NCBI GenBank assembly: GCA_027579435.1
Contig: JANBPK010000709.1
Span: forward strand, 67,184-131,183
DNA: 64,000 nucleotides
Origin: Candolleomyces eurysporus
Lineage: Eukaryota; Basidiomycota; Agaricomycetes; Agaricales; Psathyrellaceae
Direction of reading: 5' to 3'
The position numbers were made by a program, and so were the translations under genes. Under the pieces are notes generated by a model. The model searched no databases. It saw only the letters and a list, made by a program, of their open reading frames with translations, and had not been told where the DNA came from. Below, piece by piece: positions 1-9,003 of this stretch; position 1 is the first letter of the stretch, and every line of letters starts with the position of its first letter.

Positions 1-75
1 CTTTTGGCTCTGAGTTTCTTATTCTCCCCCTTATTCGGCGACATTGATGCAACGAGAACAATAACAGTGCTCGTG

Positions 76-82
76 TATATAA
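76..82 (+). promoter_or_regulatory. TATA-like box upstream of first gene
   Basis: A TATATAA heptamer lies about 110 bases before the preferred start codon of the first gene. The spacing allows a transcription start between box and ATG. This is sequence matching only. Confidence 0.3.
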
Positions 83-193
83 TGGTTGCCACTCANTGCT
101 NGAGGTGTTCCGTACCCCCTCAATACTACCCCTCAAGGCACTACTAGCCTCTCCACCACCACTCCTCCGTCACTCGCATCTTATTCTATCACA

Positions 194-697
194 ATGATGA
201 AGAGCGGATCTTTTGCTGTTGCTGTCGTCCACCGCCAAGTTGTGGTTGTTCAAGGTACATACCCTCCTCTTCTCATCTTCGCACCTNNTACTAACCTAGC
301 ATTCGTAGCCGTCCGAACCCACTCAAAACGCGAGAAACACCTCGAAGTCATCCCATACACGGCCTTCGGTGGCTCTCGCATCTTCCTCGCCCTCTCTGAG
401 AAACANGTCGCCCGCATTCCCGTCACCGACTTGCTCTCCATCCTCCCACCNTCCTACGCTTCCCACCATGGTGACAGCGACACCAGCGATAGCGAGGACG
501 AGGTCACTTCGTGTGACGCCCACTCGAACTTTGCGCACCTGACGGCGGCCGATATCTCTGTCGGCGAAGGCACCATCGAGCTCCCTGAACACGCCTTCGA
601 GGAGTACGTCAGGTTGAGCGAGAAGCACTACAACAGGCCCAGGTCGGCGTCTCGCAGCAAGCAGCTGTGGACTTCCCTCGTTGGCCGTCGCCACTAA
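194..697 (+). CDS. Small hypothetical protein
   Basis: Family not recognised. I read two exons (194-254 and 300-697) joined over an intron that starts GTACAT and ends CTAACCTAG, which contains a branch-site-like CTAAC; the phase fits and gives about 152 residues. The start is the first of two adjacent ATGs, because the upstream frame has two ambiguous bases and low-complexity sequence. The protein begins with a hydrophobic strand (VVHRQVVVVQ), continues with a mixed central part, has an acidic Asp/Ser/Glu stretch near the middle and a basic tail (RPRSASRSKQ). There is no signal peptide or membrane segment. It lies just outside the NLR-like cluster, and sequence like its 3' flank recurs beside the paralogue at 12.6 kb. 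Confidence 0.6.
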   Translation: MMKSGSFAVAVVHRQVVVVQGTYPPLLIFAPXTNLAFVAVRTHSKREKHLEVIPYTAFGGSRIFLALSEKXVARIPVTDLLSILPXSYASHHGDSDTSDSEDEVTSCDAHSNFAHLTAADISVGEGTIELPEHAFEEYVRLSEKHYNRPRSASRSKQLWTSLVGRRH

Positions 698-1525
698 ATG
701 CACGTCACTGTCTGTCTAATCCGACGACGAGCTTGTTTATCGCCTGGTGCCCAAATGCGCTTCCTCACGACACGAGTCTCAGAATCCACTTTTTTCCCCC
801 ATTCATATACCATCAACTCATACCCCATGCCAACTCATGCAATCGATTTATCTGTGTAGCCATAGTCTCTGCCTGCTTGATCATATGTATCGTCTAATTC
901 GCACTCATTGTATCGTCTAGCCACAACCACTGTATTTTTAGCTGCCTCTCTCTCTTCTTGCTCTTTAGATAAAAAACACCCTATAGCTATATCTCGCACC
1001 CCTATGCATTCCGTCGCTACCTACATACCTAACCCCAAAACCCATAACGCGATATGCTTCAATAGACGAGTCTTTTACCCTCGCAACTCGATGATCTCTC
1101 GAGCCAAACATCAAATCAGAAAAACCGACGAAAGCATAAAGGGGCGTTCACAGACGTGGCCTTCTATCTAGCGTGCTACAATGCCCGAAATTGCAATTTG
1201 ATTCTTTTCTTGCTCTTCCCTGTCATCTGCTGAACGTCAAACATTGATTCTCATGTGCAAATGCGTCGAGAGGCCTCAGAGTGAAGATTCGTCGAGCGGG
1301 CTTACGGATGTGTCGCCCACGTCTCCAGAGACATGGAAAGGTATTTAACTAGAAAGATAAAGATGGTCTTGTTATGTCAATGGCATCGTAATGAAAAGAT
1401 ATCAATAGAAGTAATTAATGACTCCATACGCAAAGAAACGTCGCTGATATGTACCAAAAAACATAATTATGGGCAAGGAACTCACGGCAGCGTGGCGTCC
1501 CTGCGACCAGGTCATGTTGGTGAAA
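698..1525. repeat. 3' flank shared by the NACHT-TPR units, copy 1
   Basis: No gene seen. Long stretches align by eye with 11.72-12.63 kb, and shorter ones with 5.65-6.06 kb and 8.88-9.0 kb. Shared landmarks are a GAGAGGCCT block near 1.27 kb, an AGAAACGTCGCTG block near 1.43 kb, and the final GCGTCCCTGCGACCAG block just before the stop codon of the neighbouring gene. This is the downstream half of a duplicated unit. Confidence 0.6.
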
Positions 1526-4140
1526 TTAGGACGTAGACTCCGTAGATGAGGCGGCCGACAATCGATTCGCTTCTTCTCTCAGCGCCGCAATCTTGGAGAG
1601 ATCGGCTGCCTGTCCCGTAGCACCGAAGCGCATCTGTAGGAGGGAACATAAATCAAGGAGCCATTCAGCTCGATGTTGGTGTCCAACAGTATAATGAAAC
1701 TCTAGGAGTTCCTCGCTGTGAGCTATTGCGTCTTGGAGGTGTGAGAGTGTCTGGGTTTCTTTGTACATGGCTTGAAGGGATATGACAAGGTTGCGGAGTG
1801 GAAATGAGCGGGCTGGATGAGGCGATGGTCGAAGTACAAGTGCTTTGCAAAACAGGGAAATAGCTTCTTCAAGGTCAGCCATGGATCCTGTGCCCTGATT
1901 ACGTTCCAGGAGTGCATAGCCAAGACAATTGAGCGAGTCTGGGCGATCTGGGTGTGGGGGTGATCGAAGTTCAAGTGCTTCACGTTGCAGGGAAATGGCC
2001 TCCTCGAGGTCAACCTTACTGCCTGTGTGCCGATGACGCTCCAGGAGTGCACTGCCGAGATCGTAGAGTGAATCTGTGCGATATGGATGAGAGGTTGGCT
2101 GAAGTTCGAGGGCTCCACGAAGTAAGGAAATGGCTTCCTCAGCATGAGCCATGGTTCCTGTACGTCGATAATGATCCAGGAGTGCATTGGCGAGATTGTT
2201 GAGTGAGTACGAGCGATCTGGATGAGGAGATGGTCGAAGTCCAAGTGCTTCACGGTACATGGAAATGGCTTCCTCAACGTCAGCCATGGTTCCTGTGACC
2301 CGATGACGATGCAACAGTGCATTGCCGAGACTGTTGAGGGAAACTGAGCGATCTGGATGAGGGAATGGCCGAAATTTGAGTGCTTCACGAGCAAGGGAGA
2401 TGGCTTCGTCCAAGTCTGTGAGAGACCCAGTCTGACTGGCACGGTGACGAATGGCATTGGCCAGGAATTGAATCAGCTCGGGGATACCGGGTTGGAGGGC
2501 AAGTGCCTCACGACCTAAGTGAATAGCAAAATCAGACTCTGTTGGCTTGAAGAAGCCATTTCCACGGTCCGAATGAAAGGATGAATATCGAAGGGCATAA
2601 TATGCCGCAGCAGGCATCCGGGGTTCGCGAGAGCCAATGATCAAGCCTGGATCTTGTCGCAAAAGCTTGAGTTCATACTCAATGCAACGAATTAAGAGGC
2701 GGACGTGATGGGACGGATGCGCAAAGAATCCGCCCGATCGATCTTGGGTCGTTAGGAAGTCGCGAAGGGAGGTATGGCAAAGTGTGACCGGTATGTCGTC
2801 TGTCCCTGGAACCCGAATGATGGCTTGCAAGTTCACAAGGACGTTGACAACCTCGTATGTGTGAATTCCGAGGAGCTCTGCGATTCCTGACGTTGGAAGA
2901 GGTGCTGCTAGCAGGGCAATCGTTGATATGATATCGGAGAAGTAGGGGAGGTACTTGGATCGAGACAAAGTTTCCGCATAAAGCCCATCAAGGCCTGGGT
3001 TCATCTTCAGGGCCAAGGGAAGGCGATCCATCGGTGTCGGCGGGTGGATGCCTTCGTTGTTTACTCCCATGATGAATTTGAAAACCGCTGATGCGAATAT
3101 GAACGATCCTCCGATATGTTCGACAAGCTTGCGTTTGTCACCCTGAGTGGGCCACTCTCCGTGCTGCTGAACGTATGCTTGGACGACCAAGTTCCGCTTA
3201 CATCCGGTGTCAAAAAGGATCTGCAAAAAAGTCGCGATGTCGTCGTCGGAGCAATGATCCACAAGGTTGTCCAACCTGACTCCTGGGACATTCAGGTGGG
3301 ATCGGATGTGCTCTTCCACCCGGCTCGTTATGAAAACACGGAGGGGAATAAGGGGGTTGTCGTCGAAGAACGCGAGCATTCCGTCGATGAGCTCCTGGAC
3401 TTCGTCTTTGTTATCGCACTCGTCCAACCCATCCAGCACTATGAGAAACGGGCCTCGTGTCAACGCCGTTATCCTTTTCTCCCCCTGAGCGACAGCCTTG
3501 AATGGTGCATACACCAAGCGCTGCATCCGGACTCGTAGAGAAACGCCCCCTTCGTCTGGTATCAGCAATGCTGGGTTGGCTTGTACAGCTGCACGTATGA
3601 AAGGTTCTGTCTCGGGAATAACCGCTGCCATTTGGCTTGCCAGAGTCGTTGCGAGCCTCCATATCTTGCTCCTATCTCCCGCACCTCGGAAGAAAAAGAA
3701 GCTTACGACCGGCCTATCTTCTCGGTCTGACGTGTCAGAGACTTCCTGAGATATAGAGGATTTTCCACATCCGACGTATCCATGCATCCATCGTATATGA
3801 GGCTCCGAATCAGTTGCGATATCGCTCCTCGCCCATGTATTAATGTTCTTGACCACCTGTGATCTGGTGCCAGGAAAGCAAGCAGAGTCGGGAGGTGGTC
3901 GTTTTCGGTCTCGAGTATGGAATGCATCGGTGATAGGCTGGAGGATGTCGGATATGCCTAACGGAAAAGTGGTGAGTTTCGCGAGAAAATAAGTGAAGAC
4001 TTAGACCGGCACCAATAAGCCGAACACTTACTTCTCTGCTCGGCGCTAACATTCAAACTGTGTTGGTGAAAGTCTCCTTGGACTTGGTACGCGGCTAGAT
4101 TCCGTATACGTGTGTTTTGGGATCCCTGCAAGAAATTCAT
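1526..4140 (-). CDS. NACHT-TPR (NLR-like) protein, paralogue 1
   Basis: STAND-class ATPase of the fungal NLR-like type, which acts as a ligand-gated switch in the cytosol; the ligand is unknown. Two exons (4140-4032 and 3957-1526) join in phase to give 846 residues. The order is: a short leader (MNFLQGSQNTRI) like the one seen in many agaricomycete NACHT proteins; P-loop GYVGCGKSS at residues 96-104; Walker B FLIVLDGLDEC near 207-217; a sensor-like VFITSRVEEH; a winged-helix-like region; then six 45-46-residue TPR units from about 549 to the end, with a recurring DLEEAIS-LxREALELRPxPHPDR-SLNxLGxALL pattern. No effector domain precedes the leader. A second intron probably lies in the 5' UTR. 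Compared with paralogue 3 it is exactly one 45-residue TPR longer. The domain call is firm; a role in non-self recognition is inference from family. Confidence 0.9.
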
Positions 4141-4440
4141 GTGTACCTGAAGAACAGTCGAATACTGAGGACAGCGCGAGTTGTACAGTATGACACTTCA
4201 AGCGTCACCTGATTTTCCGCTCTCTTAGATGTTGAGAAGAGGATAGGCAGAAACTCGAGGGCCCGACAGAGGGTTAATAGGCGAGCAATCACAGCGAAGA
4301 GGTGAAAGGGAGGACGAGGTACGATTGCTGTGAATCCCTGGGAACTCCTGCCCAATTAGGGACAGTGGCGCCTCGCAAGCCTTCAAAAGTATCTGGGGCC
4401 ATAGGATCCTGATTCATTAGTTTTTAGAGGCGAGGGCACT
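4141..4440. repeat. 5' flank of NACHT-TPR unit 1
   Basis: Non-coding by my reading. It resembles 11.45-11.72 kb and 15.1-15.4 kb, sharing the blocks CGCGCTGTCCTCAGTATT (as read on the minus strand) and GGGAACTCCTGCCCAAT, plus a GTG...CAG segment ending a few bases before the ATG that looks like a 5'-UTR intron. The spacer between its acceptor and the ATG differs between copies (5 or 6 bases), which argues against coding. Confidence 0.45.
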
Positions 4441-4777
4441 GGACTCGGGCTCCAAGAAGATGACCCTTTCTAGAAGGTATGCACAGTGTTTGGTGTGGGA
4501 TGAACCGGCGAAGGAAATAAAAGCACCTCGCTCAAAGAAATACAGGTGAATGTTCACTCTGACCGATGATCTTTAGACCCACTCTCATGATTTCATACAC
4601 CCGACCCGTATCCCCCTCTGCAATCGCATACGAGAATCCCACGAGAGAAGGGTGTCTCGCATGAAGGTGGCCTAGTTAGCAAGAACTCGACCTCCTTTTT
4701 TGTGGCGCTTGCGTGCCAGTCACGTATCCGGCACGTTCGGGGGCACGGTTGTCAAGTTCGGTGCCTTAGGTGACCAG

Positions 4778-5655
4778 ATTTTGACCAGACTGAACTCGAA
4801 GAAATGGATTTGATCCGTTCTGAATTCAAAGGGTCAGAAGGGTCTCCCAGAACGAGGTCGATAGAGCGTGTAGCCGAGTATGTGTGATGAAGCTCCTGCG
4901 CGACTTTCTCTAGCTCAGACTCACAGAGACCTCGGGTATATTACCTGAGGCGGGGCAGTCTGAGAAGACAAAAAATAACGAGCGTGTACCACCAACAATC
5001 AAGCAATGGGACCTCCAAAACCGGGTATGTGAGGTCAATGGCCGGGTAGTGATCCACTTTCTTCAAGTTTGGTTGGGCAAGTCGACCAATGGCGGCGGCG
5101 GCAATGGGCCTCAACAACGATGGATCGGTACAAATAGAAGAGTCCCAGTGAGCCTCGAAAATACGGCTCACATCCGTCCATTCGGTGGCAGGTGTGCCAG
5201 ACAGCTAGAATAGGCTCCCGAGGTCATTTGAGTGAAGCTAGAGATACCGCTGGACTTCGAGTAACCCTTGGTAGGGTGAACCATTGCCGCATACCAGAAC
5301 TAGCCACTGTAAGTAATCCCTGTCTGTCTGGCCTATTTCAGGCAAGAGATCATGCATGGCGTCCTCGAGTTCCGTAGTAACCGTTTCGTTCTTGCTGCGG
5401 TACGAGAGTGGATAGACTGGCGAAGCACCTGGTGAGATGCAGAACTTCTTTCTCAGCTCAAGTTCAAGATAGATCTGGGACCTTGTGTTTTAGATGCGCG
5501 AGCTCAGGGATGTAGTCAACCAGCACGCAAAGCCAGTGGAGTGAGAACACAGTGTCTAAGTGGGTCATATCAGGGAATGAAAGCAGCTGCAAAATGGTGA
5601 GGTTGGTGCGCTTGTCTGTGCTGAGCCAGAGTGCTTGTCATTCGGATCCAGTACG
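4778..5655 (-). pseudogene. Degenerate DUF6589-like protein relic
   Basis: Minus-strand frames carry colinear pieces of a protein type that I recognise as abundant and dispersed in agaricomycete genomes (DUF6589-like, often with mobile elements). In order: MTHLDTVFSLHWLCV and DYIPELAHL near 5.55 kb; WHTCHR then TDVSRIFEAHWDS near 5.15 kb; NLKKVDHYPAIDL near 5.05 kb; LEKVAQELHHTYSATRS near 4.88 kb; and SDPLNSERIKSIS near 4.82 kb. Frame changes and in-frame stops separate the pieces, so it cannot be expressed as one protein. The family name is from memory and should be checked by search. It lies between the 5' flank of paralogue 1 and the 3' flank of paralogue 2. Confidence 0.6.
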
Positions 5656-6060
5656 ACAGCCATCTATTCTTTTGTTGTTTTTTTGATTTGATGTTTGGCT
5701 TGAGAAGTTGAGAGGCCTGGGACGGAAGGTTCATTGAGCGGGCTTACGGATGTATGTCTTTAGTCAAGAACAAGAGTTCTCTAGTGCTTTATGGGTCTCG
5801 CGTAGAGCGNANTTCGGGGGGGGGGGGGATCATTCTCTTGTTGTTTAGCAATAGACGTCAGACTGCTGAGCAAAGATTAGTCTGTACTTTTCCGCCAAGT
5901 TGAGAATTTCAGCGTTGTCCTATTAGTCTGCATCTCCAAAGACATGCACACCTAACTAAAAGATAGAAATAGTCCGATTATGGCACAGTTACGGTAATGA
6001 GAAGATACTACTATTAGAAGTCATACACCTGTCGACTCCATAGACAGAGAAACGTTGCTG
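5656..6060. repeat. 3' flank of NACHT-TPR unit 2, left part
   Basis: No gene. It aligns with 12.17-12.54 kb (GAGAGGCCTGGGACGGAAGG; CCATAGACAGAGAAACGT). It stops abruptly at 6060, where the inverted repeat of the inserted segment starts. A poly-G run with two Ns sits near 5.81-5.83 kb. Confidence 0.55.
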
Positions 6061-6215
6061 GTTCCGAGGCATTTTCGACTCGGGTACTACGGGGTTCGTT
6101 ACGTGCCAAGACGGTGCTTCCGGCATCTGCAGCCATTACTCCGGCCGCTGTTTTCCGCTGCTGCTCAAAGATGCCTCGGAACTCGCCGTGCAACGCATCG
6201 GCCACTTCATACAGG
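6061..6215. repeat. Left direct repeat of the lectin insert (MITE-like)
   Basis: About 155 bases that recur, diverged, at 8717-8880. The first 122 bases are bounded by inverted ends: GTTCCGAGGCAT at the left and its complement ATGCCTCGGAAC at 6171-6182. Such a short non-coding repeat with inverted ends resembles a MITE, but no target-site duplication was confirmed. Confidence 0.6.
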
Positions 6216-6336
6216 TATATAATTTATCTACTACCGCAAGCACCTGACCTCAGGCTGCGTCTTTTAATGAACGCGTCTTCTGTTGAGAACATATCTATCC
6301 CTCCCCATCGATAACAACCACCTGTCCTCCAGAAAT

Positions 6337-8132
6337 ATGGATATTCAAGACACGCCTGATAAATGGGTATGAGGTCTCACCTATGAGGCCAGCTGACGCA
6401 ACACAACTCAAAAATGCGTAGATCCAGGTCTACGGTGGTGATCTAGTCCCCGTAATCCTCCAGCTCGTCAAGTACCCCACGCTAGGACTGATTGAAGGAG
6501 GGAAAGATGGTGAAGACTCACGCCCGTTGTACATTGCAAGATCTGTATCCTTGGTAGGCTGCGCTCACTTGACCTACCAATGATGTACCTAATGTTAACT
6601 ATGGTCACGCTCGACAGAACGGCTGCTGTACGTTTCTCGATTGCCTCGATTGAGTCTGCTATCATTCCTCACCCAATTCTGCAGACCCCGGGGAATGCGG
6701 ATTTCACATCTCCGGAGCTCGAATACCTCGCAATGGGGCCAGCTGTTTCGTAAGGACACACTTATAATACCTCTGGTGGTGTCTCACTCATCGCTTGAGC
6801 GACAGGAACCCAAGTTTGAGATACTAGTTGGGAATCCTGCGGAGTACGAGTGGCGAAAGGTGGTAGGGCCGTTTAATATCTCAAAGATCAACAACATGCA
6901 CCCCGTGCTGTGAGTTTCGCATCTTTCTCCTGTTTTCAGTAAATACTCATCTGGTGCTACGACGTCCAGAGGTGGTCATTGCTACCATGACGGGATCATG
7001 GAAAAATTATACATCGTGAGGGCGGCGACAGAAGACGGAGGAATCCACTTTGGAAATGTTTCAAATGATAGCTGCGGTATGGGAGTATATCTTCCTATCC
7101 TCCCTTTAGGCGCTAAAAAAATCAATCATAGCATCTATCTGCTATCAACGGCTCGTCTGGGAGACCGACAGGTTTGAAGTCCTAGTTCACGCCAACTCCA
7201 ACATTGTGAGCTTCCTTCATGATTATTCTCTTTCTCCCTCCGTGGGATCCTCATGATGAATCCAGCATGGCGCAAAAGCCCTTTTAGGAAAATACCGAGT
7301 AGACAACGATTGGACGCGTACCAAGGAAGCTGCAAGCTATTCAACTGCCGTCAATTATACACAAATTCTCGTCAACGTACCCCGCGTTGCCGTTGGTCTC
7401 AGCATGCTTGACATAGGGTTAACAAAAACCTCCTGTATCCGTGTTGAATCATCCGCCTCCAGCATCAGAAGGGATGGATTTACATGCAATGCAGTGTCCT
7501 GGGCCGACGGAATACTGCACTACGCGTCTGTTGACTGGATAACCGTAGTAGACGAACCTACATGGCAAATGGGCCTTTTCAAATTCAAGTCATCGAGCTT
7601 CAAGACGTGGGGCTCAGAGCAATGGGTCACATTTGACAAGCCCTTTTTAGATGGCCCTCCTATCCTTTTCGCATGTCTGAGCGGCATCGAGATGGTAGAG
7701 AAATGGAGCGTCCGGATGTACACCACCAACATAGATTACAGCGGGTTTACTGTTGGTATTGTGAACAGCAGTGAGGAAGGCGGGTCATCAGGGAATTTGA
7801 AATCTGCGGCTGTGACTTGGATTGCTATTCCAAGCAGCGAACTCATGGAGAAGAAGAATGTGTGGATCGGGACATTTACCACGGATATGGTGACAAAAGA
7901 TGGTTCGGGCGGCTGGCACGGTCACGTCAAGTTCGGGCACAAGTTCTGCAGGAAGCCGCAGATCTTTGTTGGCCTTCGTCAATTTTGCGGAGTCAACAAG
8001 GCAAACTTTCGCCTGAATGCGGCCACATCGAACGTGACCACATCTGGGATGGATTGGCGGCTCGAGACGTGGGCGGACACCAAACTACTCAGCGCTGGAG
8101 CGAACTTCCTTGCATTGGATGCAGATTCATGA
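6337..8132 (+). CDS. DM9 (DUF3421)-H-type lectin fusion protein
   Basis: Predicted carbohydrate-binding protein of 462 residues from eight exons: 6337-6366, 6422-6553, 6618-6627, 6685-6749, 6806-6909, 6970-7076, 7132-7205 and 7266-8132; all phases close. Residues about 20-90 and 105-174 match the DM9/DUF3421 pattern: GGKDGEDSRPLYIARS then FEILVGN, and GGHCYHDGIMEKLYIVRA then FEVLVHA. DM9 proteins in oysters bind mannose. Exon 8 holds three H-type lectin units (agglutinin fold), with signature ends SWADGILHYASVDWI, NLKSAAVTWIAI and TWADTKLLSAGANFLAL and core strands PRVAVGLSMLD, PPILFACLSGI and PQIFVGLRQF. There is no signal peptide, so it is cytosolic or unconventionally exported. Exon 3 is only 10 nt. 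The gene lies inside an insert bounded by direct repeats. Domains are well supported; sugar specificity is unknown. Confidence 0.85.
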
Positions 8133-8716
8133 GGAATATTGAGTTTTGAGGGTTCTAGCTCTGTTATCGGACCAAACGAGCCAGTATCATCATACTCAGA
8201 AGTAGCAGTAGCAGCCCTTACTGTGCCACTATCTTAATTTTGTTGTCGATCTCAACAAACTTGTCATTTTGAGGCGATCTTGGTTAATTACCCCAGGGAA
8301 TCTGGCATTTGCTACACATTAATCAACTGATTGAGCTCATAAGCAAAGCGGGCATGATGATCAGCATCTGTGGCAAGGAATCTGGAGGCCACAGATGCTT
8401 GCTTTTTGTTTCTCTTCCTCCCTCAGGCTCCATCATGTCCTCACCTCCACCTGCAAGCTAGTTGCCAGTAAAGTTGCTTGGTGAAATAATTGCCCTCAGT
8501 CTAACAGACAAGGCTGGCAAGGTGGAGCCTCGGGCTTGAATTCAATGCCCTGAGAGAACTTGAAGGGTCTCATCCTTGGGATGCAGGTGTCAAAACTTGC
8601 TTTCTTTGTTGGGTAGGTTGTGGCATGTCTGGACAGCAATGGGGGTTTGGTCCCAGTGAGAAACATTGACAATGAATGCCATACATACATAGCCACGCTT
8701 TTGGTTTGTGCATTTT
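8133..8716. other. 3' region of the lectin gene within the insert
   Basis: No supported gene. The first 300 bases are A/T-rich, likely 3' UTR. A minus-strand frame at 8496-8720 has no recognisable domain and is not called. Confidence 0.4.
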
Positions 8717-8880
8717 CCAAGGCATTTTTGACTCAGGTACTACAGGGGGTCATTGCGTGCTAAGACGGTGTTTCAGGCATCTGAATCTGCAGCCATCACT
8801 CCTCTGGGCACTGTTTTCTGCTGCTTCCAGTCAAAAATGCCTCGGAACTTGTCGTGCAACGCATCGGCCACTTCAGTATC
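8717..8880. repeat. Right direct repeat of the lectin insert (MITE-like)
   Basis: Diverged copy of 6061-6215 in the same orientation. Its own inverted ends are CCAAGGCATTTTTGACT (8717 onward) and AGTCAAAAATGCCTCGG (ending about 8845). Differences from the left copy are mostly CG to TG or CA, the signature of methylated-cytosine decay. Confidence 0.6.
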
Positions 8881-9003
8881 CAACAGATTTTTATTCTACC
8901 AAAAAAAANCATAGCTGTGTGCAAGCAACTCACGACAGTGTGGCCTCCCTGCGACCAGCCCACGTTGGTACAATTACGCGTCAGACTCTGTTAAGGCCAG
9001 CAG
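8881..9003. repeat. 3' flank of NACHT-TPR unit 2, right part
   Basis: Resumes the flank sequence interrupted at 6060: a T/A-rich block, then the GTGGCCTCCCTGCGACCAG block that also precedes the stop codons of paralogues 1 and 3. Confidence 0.55.

Noticed and set aside
4137..4355. Possible coding first exon upstream of the NACHT-TPR leader, conserved in the three copies
   Set aside because: Spacer length between acceptor and ATG differs among copies and the donor is lost in copy 3, so a 5'-UTR intron fits better.
8496..8720. Minus-strand frame inside the lectin insert that might be a transposase relic
   Set aside because: Short, no catalytic motif, and it ends inside the direct repeat; not enough to call a mobile element gene.
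8133..8885. Interpretation of the 155-bp direct repeats as LTRs of a retrotransposon
   Set aside because: No gag, protease, reverse transcriptase or integrase reading lies between them; the only gene is the lectin.
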